DNA of 64,000 nucleotides, taken from positions 4,541,653 through 4,605,652 of the forward strand of contig NC_079478.1 in assembly GCF_026230105.1 (NCBI RefSeq), written 5' to 3'. Shown piece after piece: positions 24,160 to 37,470 of the stretch. Position 1 is the first letter of the stretch. Each line of letters opens with the position of its first letter. The notes below the pieces were generated by a model. That model was not told where the DNA came from and did not search any database. It was given only the letters and a program-made list of their open reading frames with translations. Origin of the DNA: Diorhabda sublineata. Taxonomy: Eukaryota > Arthropoda > Insecta > Coleoptera > Chrysomelidae. A program made the translations under genes and the position numbers.

Positions 24160-25105
24160 GAACTAGATTCTACTCTGGATGAGACTACTCCTTCGTTATT
24201 AACAGTAAAATATTGATTTAAAGGAGGCCGTACGCCCTGCGGAAACCAGCGTCGCTGTAGTCGATCAAACGAAGTAACTACTTCAGAATTGCTGAAGAAA
24301 ATCCACAAAGCAGTACTGGATTATCATCAACTGAAAATACGCATGTTAGCAGACATGGTAGGCATTCCAAAAAGTGCGGTACATCGCATATCAACTAAAA
24401 ATTCAGACATGAGAAAGCTGTGCACAAGATTGGTGCCGCGTTTGCTTATAATGGAACAAAAACAGCGTCATGAATATATTTTCATCAAGTTTTTGCATTA
24501 TTTCACAAAAATAAAGCCGAATTTTTGCACCATTTCATAACCATGGATGACACGTGGGTCCATCACTTTATACCCAACAAAAGAACAATCAAAACAATGG
24601 ACTGAAAAAGGAGAACCGGCTCCAAAGAAGACAAAGGTCGTTCCATCTGCAGGCAAGGTCATAGCTTCATATTTTTGGGATGTGCTTGGAATAATTATCA
24701 TTGTCTATCTTGGAAAAGAAAAAACTATCAACAGCAAGTATTTTGCGAACTTATTACAACGTTTGAGCAAAAACGGCAGCATTTGGCTATTAAGAAAGTA
24801 TTGTTTCATCAAGACAATGCACCAGTTCACACATCCTTTATTGCAATGACCAAAATTAATGAATTAAAGTTTGAACTGCTACCTCATGCCCCCTGTTCGA
24901 CATATTTAGCTCGTTTGGATTATTTTCTGTTCCCAGTTTGGGACTCGGTGGTCAAATATTTTCCCACAATGAAAAGGTGCTATGGGCAGTTAATGGCAAT
25001 TTGGAATTAAAAAAAGAGATTATGTTGAAAAATAAACATATTCTTGTCCCAAAATTTTGTGTTTTCTTTGATGAGCCATGTACTTCTGGGATCAAATATC
25101 GAAAT
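24160..25105 (+). mobile_element. Mariner family 1, copy B
   Basis: The start matches the leader and first codons in copy C (CTGAACTAGATTCTACT), and most of the transposase follows on plus. The 3' end TACTTCTGGGATCA at 25081-25094 matches the inverted terminus of copies A and C but loses similarity before the final CATCCTCG. The 5' terminal repeat is not found. This is the most complete coding copy of the family in the window, though broken by frameshifts. Confidence 0.85.
24289..25010 (+). pseudogene. Mariner transposase, frameshifted (copy B)
   Basis: Residues in order: LADMVGIPKSAVHRI (helix-turn-helix); RKLCTRLVPRLL; MDDTWVHHF near 24542 in one frame (first aspartate region); KQWTEKGEPAPKKTKVVPSA; VYLGKEKTINSKYFANLLQR; KKVLFHQDNAPVHTS (second motif with its aspartate intact); and FELLPHAPCSTYLARLDYFL, where the third motif has lost its aspartate (normally YSPDLAPSD). 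At least three frameshifts separate these. The first two catalytic motifs survive but the third is mutated, so it is inactive. Confidence 0.88.
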
Positions 25106-25109
25106 GAAA

Positions 25110-27035
25110 TAATTTTTAATAGATGTTTGTCAGTGATACGTGACCAAAATCATTCCAATACCTGGTATAGTCATTAATGCATTTATCCTTATAGAGACCG
25201 GATATGTACGTGCTCATAAAAGTAGTTTATATAGTGTTAATTTTGGTAATAATTAGAATTTATTTATATAATTTTATTACTTTAAAGAATTATAAACAAC
25301 ATTAGATTACTAGCATGTTTATGTGATATAAAATAAATAAATTAATCTGCTATGAATTTCTTATAAAATTCCGACATTTATTAGCCATTCACGCTGATGA
25401 GCTACCCAACTTTTTATTGGATTAATCAGAAACTAAAAAAAATAATAAATTTTAGAGCAGGAAACTTTGAATAAATAATGCTTTGGATTACAGTAGATAT
25501 CGTGGGGATAATATGACGATAGATGAAAATTTTTCGAATTATTTATGTGGGTAGTAAATCGTTTTGATATACGTATAAAAAAAATGCCGCTCTCTTCAGC
25601 TAAACCTCCAAATACTCGAAATATTTATAATTTGTAACTTGATTAGAATGTTGTTTCCTTGAGTTTTAGTAAATATTTATACCCGATAACTGGAATTTCA
25701 AAAATGTAATTAGAAGATTTCTTATTAAAGAGAAACATTGTTTAAGAATTTAAGAGGGTAGAAATAACTTTAAAGTAAGAACCTTATTCGGGCCTGCATC
25801 CACTTTGGTATCTCAAAAAAAGAAAAGCCGAGAAGTCCCACGTATAATGGTTTTGTTTATTTCGATGATTTAAGACCGCCAATGAAGCATTGACAACCTA
25901 TGATGACAAAATCAACAAATTCGAAGTTATAAAGTCTTTGATTTTGGTTTTATGGAATAAACCACAAATGTGACCTGGATCTAGCGTTATTTATGAACGA
26001 TGAACAGATGTTTATGTACTCCAAGAGAAACAATCGTATAAAAAATCTAAAAAAGAAAAAAAAATTGTTTGAGACGTTCTGACATCATGCGCCGACCAAT
26101 TCTAAGTTCGTCTCGAAAACGATCATATCTTTGAATGATAGTATCATTATTGATAACAATCTGTCTATGAATTCCCGAAAAAGTGCGTACCTCGAAAAGA
26201 ATTTGGAAGAAATGAGGCGCAAATTGCTACGAACATTAAAATAACGAATGAATTCGCTTGTAGAATAAATTTTATAATAAAATTCTTGTTAATAAGCTGT
26301 CACATCATATATAAGTCAGATATCGTATATAATATAATCCTATCAATTATATCCCCCACACGCCAATAAATAATTACAAGCTTTTTCTTAAATTTATTAC
26401 GTTTAAAAATATAAACACGATGTGCTCGAAGATAAATATGTTTGCTAAATGAAAAAAAAACTGAATTTCTATACATTTTGGCAATGATTGATGCAACAGA
26501 CCTTGAGAGTAATTTATCAATTCACGTTACTATCAACTAATATATGATTAATATATTACAAATCTCAATTCCAATAACACAACATCGATTCCTTTTAAGT
26601 CATAACACAGACGACTGCTTAATAATTGTATATCAAGATCTATCTATTTTATACTATTTATTTAAAACCAAATGAAGGTCACACTATTACGACAAGCACT
26701 GTAACAACAACTTCTCCATATTTATTTTATTGCTTCTTTGTAACCCAGAATACTTCACAAACGTTCTTTTCTTTTGAAATAATCATCTTATGATATGAAA
26801 TTTTTTAGTCGACAACCATATTTTTACTTTATTTTCAATGCCTATTTTCCCCGGAAGATCCTGATCTCTTCTAACTCTAAATCTTACAGGATTCACATTT
26901 GGAGGTCATTGATTCCTTGCCCCACCCGGGGTAGCAAGAAGATGCCAAAAAACTAAGTGCAAACATATTTATTCAAATCTCAGCTCACGTCATATCCTAT
27001 AACATAATTTTTCATCACTTAATATCACAAAAAAA
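25110..27035. other. No gene recognised
   Basis: AT-rich sequence with no long frames. I see no repeat or family motif I can support. Confidence 0.45.
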
Positions 27036-27040
27036 CTCTG

Positions 27041-27555
27041 AACATAAAATAAGGTTCCCATGGAGCTGCGGAAGCTAGGAATGCTGTTAGGTTGGATTTG
27101 GCGATACTGGCGTGTAGCTTGGTTTCATTTCTACAATTTCCCGCTCCGGCGAGCAATCTACTACGTTTATTATTGTCTTGGTATCCGTGAAAGATGAAAC
27201 TTCCATTTGATTCTCATTCCAGGTGCGAATGTCGCTCTGTGATTCGTTTTTTGTATGCTCTAATGAACTGTGTGGGTTATACGAAGAGTTATATATGAGT
27301 GTATAACATGTAAGCAAATGGTGCAGAGAATTCAAAGACGTCCATTACGAACAATGTTGCAAACTGCTTGCAAAAGTGCAAAAGAAGAAATGTTGAAAGA
27401 TTGAAGGATGATGGTTCTCGCCCCTCTCAAAGAGAAATGTTTCAATTTTCGCAAAAAAGGGGACGGGAAACGTATCAAAACGTTTCCTCTGGATAAGCAA
27501 CGTACCTTGTTATGGAGTAAAAGATCTACTTTAGCTAAAATGAAGTTGATAATGA
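27041..27555 (+). mobile_element. Mariner family 2, copy D: 5' part
   Basis: Contains CATAAAATAAGGTTCCCA at 27043-27060, identical over 18 bases to the terminus of copy E (28333-28350). A leader of mariner type follows. On plus, KWCREFK and VHYEQ (about 27310-27345) fit the N-terminal DNA-binding domain, and LLAKVQKK followed by the minor frame EEMLKD match copy E. The catalytic domain is missing. The outermost bases (CGAGGCTTGTC in copy E) are not conserved here. Confidence 0.7.
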
Positions 27556-27561
27556 TAATCA

Positions 27562-27584
27562 TTAGGTTAGGTTAGGTTAGGTTA
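27562..27584. repeat. Interstitial (TTAGG)4 run
   Basis: Four and a half TTAGG units, the canonical insect telomere repeat. It lies exactly at the 3' end of the adjoining minus-strand LINE fragment, whose strand therefore ends in (CCTAA)n. It is best read as the 3' tail of that element or its target, not as a telomere. Confidence 0.9.
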
Positions 27585-27930
27585 ACAGAGTGATCCCCAC
27601 TTTTCAGCCGAGGTCCACTCGGGAGGCCTTAGACCCATTGTGATGCCCTTGCTGACTTTTCAGTCAGCACCATTACACTCCCCTTCCCTACCTCTTCCGT
27701 TGCCAGGTCCCTACCCCCTTCCCAAGCTTTTCCAGTTTGGACTGAAGTGAATCCGGTCCCTAACACCCAGCTCCACTGCTTCTTCCAGACATTCCAATGT
27801 TTCACTCCCCATGCATTGTAGTCGTTTAGACACCAATGCTGTGCAATGACACATTATTATTGTTTCTTTCTCTTCACTGCATTCTGCACAGAGATCGTTG
27901 GTTCGATCGATGGTAATCATTAATTTCATA
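27585..27930 (-). pseudogene. LINE polymerase C-terminus ending at a CCTAA tail
   Basis: The minus-strand open frame (stop at 27711) encodes DLCAECSEEKETIIMCHCTA followed by LVSKRLQCMGSETLE, matching the Cys-rich tail after RNase H in insect non-LTR elements (usual form C-x2-C-x-E-E-T-x-E-H-x-L-C-x-C). The usual histidine is replaced. About 120 bases of GC-richer 3' sequence follow and then the CCTAA repeats. The same open frame extends upstream to 28082 without recognisable LINE residues, so the 5' boundary is near 27930. Confidence 0.75.
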
Positions 27931-28321
27931 ACTTTCCAAATATCCTCCGAAACTTTTTGCGCACAAAGCACTTCTTGGTGAATGATATAATGGTTAAAAA
28001 GTATTTGGTGATTAATTTTTTCTTTCAAAATAGCAACAAACCGTTTTCCTACGCTGGTCTTACTTTTGGTTGAAATCGACACAATTTTATCGAGGTAAAT
28101 TATATATGCTTTCGATTTACAGAATAATTTTAATTTATGAAAATGTGATTTTTATTTACCAAGTTTTTTCGATGAGGATATTGCCCATTCTGTGGATACT
28201 CGTGCTAAAACCGTATTTAGGGAGCCAAAGAGCCACATGCGGCTCTGAAGCCGCACTTTGCCGACCAAAGGGTTTGACAAAGTTTTTTTTCATACAATAT
28301 TGATACCATATCGTGAACATA

Positions 28322-28645
28322 CGAGGCTTGTCCATAAAATAAGGTTCCCAACGAAGTTTCACAATGAAACACATGTTTATTGGCATTAAATAATACATGT
28401 TTGGAAAGCTCAGACTTCCCTATATTTTCCGACATAATCTCGATCCAAATCAATGCATTTGTGCATGCAGTGTACCAAATATTTATGCCTGAGCCGAAGA
28501 AGTCTGTCGCCGCGCCGATAGCTCAAAGCAAATTGTTGTGACATCTGAGGTATCGAACAATCAACCCTCGATCTTTCAGCATTCCTTCTTTCACTTTTGC
28601 AAGCAGTTCATCAGAAAACGATGGCCGGCCAGAACATTTACTTAC
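28322..28645 (-). mobile_element. Mariner family 2, copy E: ends and deleted coding part
   Basis: The terminus CGAGGCTTGTCCATAAAATA follows TA at 28320-28321. The transposase runs on minus. GRPSFSDELLAKVKEGMLKD (about 28640-28560) is the DNA-binding region; the C-terminal ALIWIEIM and DRDYVGK-like frames (about 28480-28420) come next, just before the terminal repeat. The entire catalytic centre is missing by internal deletion. The other terminal repeat is not found. Confidence 0.78.
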
Positions 28646-28649
28646 ATGT

Positions 28650-29250
28650 TATACGCTTTTCCCCGTATATCACACAGTTAAAAATGAGAGTCCATCAGAG
28701 CACCTAATCTAAAGAGAAACAGTTTTTTGCATCATCTTTTTGTGTACGAGTTATTTGAAATCTTAATTTTAAAGAGATTTTTCTCACATTATTCACTTTT
28801 CGAGTGGTGCTAGTGTTCTTCCAATATGATATCTGGTAACCTCAATCTGTTAAACTAGAAACCTATTTATCGATGGTTTATTTTATATCAACAATAATGG
28901 TAAGGGAAGAAAAAGAAAACAAATGTTGGTTCTATAAAAACAGTAACACATTTTATTTATACTTTATAAGCGTATTTTGACTATGACTAGCTGTACAATA
29001 TATATAGCAATATTTTTTACATATCCACATCAATTGGAGTGATATAATACTCCAACTAATATTTTTTTTAATTTTTTTTTTATTTAATATACATTAGATA
29101 TTTTCTTTGGTGTAGGAAAAGGTATCTCATAGAATGTACTATTCGTCCAAAATTGTTACATTTTGCACACTGATATTATAATACATTATAAAAAAAACAA
29201 AAATATCAAAATCAATATATTATTATTAATTTCTTATTTGTTAGACCTTT
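28650..29250. other. No gene recognised
   Basis: AT-rich sequence between the mariner and the foldback. Confidence 0.45.
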
Positions 29251-29252
29251 TG

Positions 29253-29722
29253 ATATGTTTATGTCTCTAAATGTTCTTGATTTTAGGTCTTTTCTGTTTC
29301 AAAAAGATAAAATTTGACTTTTCGACTTTTCTTCAAGTCTTTACTTGAAGTCTTTATCAAAATATGATATTGACACTTACAATTCGCGTATTTATATTGA
29401 TCCCTAGATCACCTTCATCATTAATATCAAAATAAGAATAAAATCAAACTAGAACTTTGTTCTAATAAGATATAAGGACTAAGAAAAAATTAATTTTTCT
29501 TATCAGAACAAAGTTCTAGTTTGATTTTATCCTTATTTTGATATTAATGATGAAGGTGATCTAGGGATCAATACAAACAACAAATTGTTAATGTCAATAT
29601 CATATTTTGATAATGACTTAAAATTTGAAACGTAAATTTTTATTTTTCATTTAAAAAATTATCAAAAAAAACTAATTTTGAAACAGAAGAGATCTAAAAT
29701 CAAGAATATTTATAAACATAAA
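29253..29722. repeat. Large foldback, arms about 220 bp
   Basis: Left arm 29253-29470 and right arm 29498-29722 are inverted copies. The inner 70 bases of each arm (containing GATCCCTAGATCACCTTCAT on the left) are almost identical. Outer parts have small indels but keep TTCTTGATTTTAGGTCT and its inverse. The 27-base centre contains the inverted pair AAAAATTAATTTTT. No open frame, transposase motif or clear target duplication is visible. The arms could be a foldback transposon or a palindromic duplication. Confidence 0.92.
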
Positions 29723-29724
29723 TA

Positions 29725-32700
29725 AATTATTATTATGAAAAATGTTATTATTTTGATTTTCCAAACAAATTCGATATTTTGAGAATACTGGGATGAAAAA
29801 ATCGTAATAATTGTTATTTCATAGTTATCAGAAAATTGTGTTGAAGCTTATAAATTGTTAACTAATTAATTAAGCAATATTTTCACCATTTTGAAGTATT
29901 TAACTCAGATGTATTAACAGGAAGCTTCATTATTTCATTCATAATTGTTATTAAGTGCCAGATGGTACATAACATTATTTGAAATAATTGTGATTCTAGA
30001 ACAAATTAAATGTAAGTGTAGCTTCCACTTTACATTAATTAACTCATCTTCCCGACAATGCTACATTATTTATTACATTTTAAAAATGTCATTCAACAAC
30101 GGAAAATAAGTCTGCAAAATAGTAACAAAGTGAACACATTATTCGAAATTTTGCTGCTACTAACGTGCTTTTAATATTAAAACTTAACGGTTCGGGAACA
30201 TTTAGATACGATTCCGATTATATAAAAATAAATTATAGACCCTCAGTTCTTTTGGATACAGTTTAATATCCTGAAGTTCCGTTCCACTGAACCATTAAGT
30301 TTTTCGAATTCATACAGTTATTGGTTATTTCTTTTTTATTGTGACTATTCCTAACTTTGACACTTTTATTTGAAATAAGAGGCTGTATCATCATCACAAA
30401 AAAGAATTCATTCTCATATTAACTTTCCATACTTTGACAATAATCAAATTTATATCGATAATCAAAATCAATTAATTGCAAGATGTAGGTCACTTTTAAA
30501 GGAAGAAACAGTAAAAGAAAAGAATTATTATTGAATAGTTCAGGACTGTCCTACATGAGTCCTACGGAGTATAAATGACCCCCAAATATAAAACATACAC
30601 TTCTTATGCTACGTTTACACGCTAGCCGAGGCTTGGCAAACGTTCAGAAGCCTTCAAAAAGTCGTTCACCAGCTCGCGGTTGATTTAGTAACTAACGTTT
30701 GCCTTGACTATATTTTTATACAAAATATGAACAAAGGAATCAAAAAGAAGATGTTGGATGTTAAAAATTCACGTAAACCAAGCCCCCTGTTTGTGTGTGA
30801 ACACATATCGAGGGTTGTAAAATAAATAAACGTAGCATTATATTCACGATAAAATATAAACGTGTGGTTTTATGGAATCTCAGAGATGTTGCTAGAAATC
30901 GAACCGATCTTGCTTGATCACCCTCGCCAGGTGCATACATAAGAAGGTCGAGCAAGACAAGCAGGTAATATAACAAATGTTCTAATATGGAGTGAGTAAA
31001 TGAAATAGAAAAGAATACATTAGTTTATGATTCATGAAGTATCGGTTTCCAAAGTTGAAATATACGAGAAAACTTTGCAGCCAAATAAAACTTTTTTTCA
31101 GAAATCTGATGGCATACAAACTTAGGGTACTGGATGTTGCTGGAAGTTGAGTATTTTCTTATCTCAAACTTCTAATATATTTTCAAATTTCTGCGTTTGT
31201 CATGTTCATAATTATTTAGAAACAAAAAGTTGTTCTAATAAATATAAATAGGTCACTGGATTTCCCCACGGTATCAAAAATAAAATTATCTGAATCGATT
31301 TTATCGGTCAAAACAAAAATAAAATTTAAATATCTTAAAAATAAAAATTGCAAAATGTCCGTAATCCAGAATTATTTATGTCGAGGAAATTTTATTGTAT
31401 AAATATTTATCAAACAATGATGATAAACAAATATACAATAATTATGATGAGCTTTTAAAAAGATTATAATATAATTATGATTTCATGAACATGTTTGCAG
31501 AAATTTGTCATGTAATTAGACGACGTAGTTAAACAATGAGTTTCCAATGTTTATAATTTATAAAAAATTTGCAACTGCCAGAGAATACGAGTGACATCAA
31601 AAAGACAATTTTTTTTTATTTGTTGTTAATTTTGAAATTATTCTTTTTTGTGTGATGGAAATGATTTTTTTCTAAAATACATTTACTGTGAACACTATTT
31701 GTTTATTGTTATATCCAATAAAATTTTCTTGGAATGCGTTTTAAACAAAAAAAAGTGGGTAACGAATTGCACCTACCAAGGAAAAACAGTTACGATGTAA
31801 TATACAAAAATTGTTGCTTTTCGTTCTGTAATCCGAGCTCGACGCCCCTAATACAATGAATTTTTAAAGTTGTAAACGATTTAACGAAAAACAATTATTA
31901 ATATTAATCATATTTCGAAAAAAAAAAATTTTTTTTTAATGGTTTCAACTTACATGTTTTAATTGAAATTTAATATGTAGTAGATAACAGCTAAGATAAC
32001 TTGCGACCTAAATGAATCATTTTGGAATTATTTTAATTTATACATAGCGTCCCAACAATATATTACGTAACGACAGAAATTTCGAAATGAAACATTTCAA
32101 ATTTGAATATAAATAAATTATTGAAATCAAATATAGGTTATCCAAGAACAAATATGTTTTATACGTAAAATATTTGTTAACAAAAACTCTTAAATCACAA
32201 GAATGAAAGGGCTCTTTACTACCCCCTTTTGAGTCTTAACACCCTAAAAGGATTAACAATAGAATCCTTAATAATAGAAAAGTTGATAAGAAGGTAGTGT
32301 CCTGAACAAAGGAGAAATGTCAAAAGTATGAGTTTAAAACAGAGATTAAATACTTTCTTGGAAATTTCCTATAGAATTTTATATCTAAAGGCAGCTCGAT
32401 ATGAAGCAATACCATATACAATACAATACGAAATATAACATGATTGATTTATGCGATATCTTATTGCATGCATTTTTGGTTCAAAAACCAAAAAAATGTC
32501 AATCAAACTAACCTTCTTTTTGATTCGATTTTTGATTTTTCTTTCTTTTCATAATAAGTAGCAAAAGATATAGCATAACTTAATACATACTCCTATATGT
32601 AATTGTCTTGCTTCATGGTTCATAATCAATTATTGTATGGCAGCTTAAAACATGTGGAACATCATTGGAAAAATGTCTTTTATTCCCTTTTGTTGGTATA

Positions 32701-35700
32701 TTGTGCCACGAACAGAACCCTCCCTAAATCCCTTCAGAATATACATTCCTTCATACTCATTGACAAAAGAAATATACGACAATCAAAAGCAAAAAAATAT
32801 CAACCCTATTTTAATTTATTATTCGAAATGTGACAGGAAACCCTTATTTACAGTACCCATAATCCATAAAAAACATTTGCTTATTTTCCCTATATACAGT
32901 ATGTGTCAAAATGAGTAAATGTTTCCAGAAAATGATAATTTTGGTTGTTAAATTTCAATATTTTTCCAAAAAGTTTGTTTATATGTTTAAGCGTCTTTAC
33001 AATATAAAAGTTAATTTACAATAATTGAAACAAATAACTACAATAAATATTTGAGCTAAAAAGAAACTAATTGTTTACTGTTTCAAGGAATCTGAAAGCA
33101 TAGATATAAGTGAATTGGTAACTGTGTATATTTATAACAGTTACTTTGTTAATTAAAAGCGAATAATTAGGTACATGTCAGGTAATCGATAGCCGGAAGT
33201 AATAAAAAAGTTTAAATTTAAATTATGCTCTTAAGAACTTGATTAACATTTATGAGTGAGCTAAAGATAAATGCAAAAAGATTAAAAGTTATAAAGAGGA
33301 TTATGAAAACTTATAAAAGTAGAACCAACTTCTTTTAATCTGAAAAATCTAAGTTCCTAGTAATTTATCTACCAATATATATATAAATTAACAGAAAATG
33401 GGGACGCTAGAACTGTACAAACTTGTATATAGAAAAAGATAATCATTTAAAAGATTTTACCTCCCTATTATATATAAAAACATATTTGTTCATAGGTATA
33501 TTTCATGTTATAGCTCTAGATTTGTGACAACATCAATTAAGATGAATAACAAGTTTTTCATTCACTTCCCTGTATCTAAGTTTGTAAAATGATCATCCTC
33601 TAATCATATAATATATAAGTAACTGAACATAGAATAAAATTAATTATATCTTTGTAACAAATAATTCTTGGTTACCATATTTGAAATGGAATACTTCGCA
33701 CAGACCTGAACAATTTATGCCAAACTACAAACGCTTTTACCATCACCATCAGCGTAAATTTACAGTAAGAAATTGCTTGGTAGTATTACATGGAAATCGA
33801 TTAATGGTACAAACAAGGGTGACATTTTTTGTTCAAACAAAATAGATCCTAACATCGAAAAATACGATACTGAATTAGAGCGTCAACAATGATTAGCATT
33901 AGAAATATGGATACATAGATGAATGCTTAAAATTCATACACAAAACTAACGATAAATGTGCCGAAAACAGCAAATAAGAGAAGGGAATTACTTAAAAGGT
34001 GAAGAAAAATGCTTTTTTCTGAGCAACGTTAAGAAGGGAAGTCGTTATCGATGTGAAAATAAAAGAATGAAGTAAGAAAAGCTTCCTGGTTTTGAAACAC
34101 TTGGAGAATAGAGTGGAATACGAAACGTAGGACATTTTACTTATAGCCAATGATCGAGAAACCAATCGCCAACAAACTGAGGCACATAAAGAAGTACGAA
34201 AGCAGTTCCAATACTTGGACCTTGAAATCGTTTTTTGACTTTCCGTTTAATGTTGTAATACTTACAATATTCTTTAAAATAATCAATTAATGTGACATTT
34301 TATGTGTGATTAAACGAAACCCTCAAAAAGTGCAGATATGAGGCTCAGTGCAAAGCTCTATTCGACTTCAATCGCATTTGCGTGAACAAGAAGAGTTCGG
34401 CGTAATATTCCGGTAGGTGCGACTTTTTTTTAAAACTAAGCATACGTGATTACAGAACGATTTCGAAGCCATAGTTAAATAAGAAAAATGTCAGTTAAAA
34501 AACTATGCTTTCTAAGATTTTTTTCAATGCACAGAAATACGACGCAAACATGTATTGTCTAATGAACTATATTTATTAAACCCGTAAATATTCTGCCGAT
34601 AGGTGTTTTTTTTTTTTGGTGTATTTTTAATTTATACCTAGCCTAAGTTATGATGAAAGACATAGGATATACTTCGAAAGCTTTTTTTGCTAATTCTCAA
34701 TACACAACAGCTGACTGATAACGGACAGGGAAATTACTTAAATCTACTGTTTCTTGAACATCCAGTATTTGGGAGTGGGATCAGAAACTATATCAACGTT
34801 GCAGAATCTAGAGAGATAGTCCCGTTTTCAAAATATGATTTCCAATACCTCAAACAATGTTATCTCCTTTTTTTAATAATGATAAATTGAAAAAGAATAT
34901 CTGTATTTGAATTGTTTCTCATAAAGTTTGCTGAAAGCTGAAAATTGCATTATTTCAATGAAATTTGACTTATATACTTAGAAATGATTAATGAAAAGTA
35001 AGGTAAAGCATTCCATAATATTTTTATAACTTTAAAACACGAAAAGACAAAACAACAGATATTATTTACGTAATTTATAACATTTCTTTGGTTTTGGAAA
35101 TGAAAATGTGGAACTTTAATTTTTTTTTTATTTAATTATTACATGCAATCCCAAATTAGAATATATTATTAAGGCTCGTAATTATACCGATCTAACTGTA
35201 GATTATTTCGGGATAAAATACAATTATAAAATTTCAGAGAATGTAAGATATCTAGTAGAGAAATAATTTAGATTTTTGACAGTCTTTTTAATTCCAAATA
35301 ATTTCCTGAAAAGTCGTGGCGAATTTTCTAAAATTTTAAATGATAAAAATATTAATATTATTCAAATTTGCATCACTAGATTTCATTAATACTGTGATAT
35401 AAAAAATTATTTCAATACTTCACTTAATAATATTTTTATTCTCTTTAAAAAATTTCTGTTCATCCAATTTTGTAGATTTTTATTACTTCAAAAACATTTG
35501 GCCTGTTGATTAAAATTTTATAAAAGTTTTATAAAAATCTTCACGTTAATTACATCCATTGCACAAGAATATAGTATTACATCAAACCACCATTTACCAA
35601 AGGATGAAAAAAATGGAATTGGAATTACAAAATCAAAATAATGGATGTATTACGCTTCAGAATTTAATTATTAACTAAATTTTGATATTAAGTAATATAC

Positions 35701-37130
35701 TAAGTGGAAGTAATAAGTTTCCAAAGTTACAATTATGAACCAATTTACATTTTTTTTATCTACAAAGATCTTCCAGCTGCTTACAAAGCTTTTTATTGCA
35801 TAATTTTCTATACTGAAAACTATTTACATTGCAAATTTAATATAAACACATCATTTCTGAATAAAAGTTAAATATCGGACTAATAAGTTTTCTAGAAACC
35901 CACTGACGTAAGTATGCATTAATAATTAATGACTCTAATTGAAGAACAACCACTCTATAATTATAGAAGTATGTTTATTAATGATTTTCACTTTAAATCT
36001 GATTATCACATACCTAATTTGAGAGAACAATTAGTTGGAAATTCAAAATATTAAAGTTTTTAATGAAAATGTTGATTTTCCATTGTCGTGTCTATGTCTG
36101 AAAACCAAAACCACTTTACTAATAATTATGAACCCACGCTCAGCAGCTGTTATGATTACTAACCCTCTTAATAATAATAATAATAATAAACATTTACTAA
36201 TAATTAGTCATATCACTGAATATGAAATTAAAATAGCTGAAACGTTACTCATAAAATGAAAAGAAACTAATAACTGTTTTTATTTTAATGAGCGTACCTT
36301 AATTATTAATATTTGCGAAACTGTATAATAGGGCAACATACTGGTACCATTTTATCGTGTAAATTATATATCTTTTACTTCATTGGAATAATTTTCTAAT
36401 TTCTACATCGTTTCCGTCGGACGTCAACATCAACAGCATAATTTTCTAGGTCAGCAAATTGAGCTATTTAATATTTCCTTTTAAATATTACTCAATTATA
36501 TCGCGAATTGATTAGCAAAAGCAAACGACTTACGTAAACACTTTAATCGCCACGATTTCAAAAAATGTTAAACCCCCTTTTAACTTGAAAGTGAAGATGA
36601 AACAATTTTTAATCACTATTGAAATGTTTGATTGTAATAATTTCTAATCTACGTTTTTAGCAGGTATGAAATTACTAAAATCACTTTGACTAGTTGGGAA
36701 AAATATCAAATTCAGTTTTAAGTAAAATTTGAAAATTACACTGCTTCCCAAAATCACAAGTTTAATATTTACATTTAAAAAGTATATATTAACATTTATT
36801 TCAGCTCTACATTCTGGAAATCGCTTTTTTCTTCTAAATTTTCTGCAAAGTTTAATTTAGGCCACCAGAAAAAAAAACTATTAAAAAAGTAATCGCAAAA
36901 TTTAATCACCTAAATATCAAATTGAAATGAAATTTCTAAAACTTCATCAAATAAACTATGTAAACGTAAAACTCACCTTTTAATTGATACTAAGCCTTTT
37001 TTAGTTAATTTTTTCCAACTAGTGCGAATCTTATGTACCTATGTACTGTTTGAAAAATGCAAAACAATTGTCATAATTATTAATAAAAAACTTGAATTTG
37101 TTGTTAACAATATCGCTACTACATTGTAGG
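29725..37130. other. 7.4 kb without recognised gene
   Basis: AT-rich throughout. All open frames are short and lack motifs. A (TAA)n run is at 36169-36189. Positions 30600-30960 are slightly GC-richer, without a signal I can name. Exons of a distant gene could hide here, but I cannot support any. Confidence 0.45.
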
Positions 37131-37136
37131 TACCTT

Positions 37137-37142
37137 TTTATT
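37137..37142 (-). terminator. Poly(A) signal AATAAA for the 217-codon gene
   Basis: AATAAA on the minus strand, about 330 bases past the stop codon at 37471. It is the first canonical hexamer that I see downstream. Confidence 0.55.
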
Positions 37143-37470
37143 CAATTTTTCAAATTAGATTGGTAGATAGTGTTCACAAAAAAAAATATGGCAGAAACAC
37201 CCATATACCACCAACTCCAATTCACATAATATAGATGATATTCCAATGAAAACAAAAAAAATCCTGAAGGAGACGGAGGCTAAAATGCACAGCTACAGCT
37301 GATTTATCAGGATCACTACCACGCCCGGACAAAAGCGCACGCGCCTCTAGTGCCCTTCGTCGTCGTCACATAATTACACACTATTATCACAAGAAGATTA
37401 TGGAAACCACAGATGAGGCAAATGGTTCCGCATTCGACCAGTCCGAATCGGAATTAACATATCACAGTGA

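Noticed and set aside
27562..27584. TTAGG run as a chromosome end
   Set aside because: Only four and a half units are present, embedded between relics and exactly at the 3' end of a LINE.
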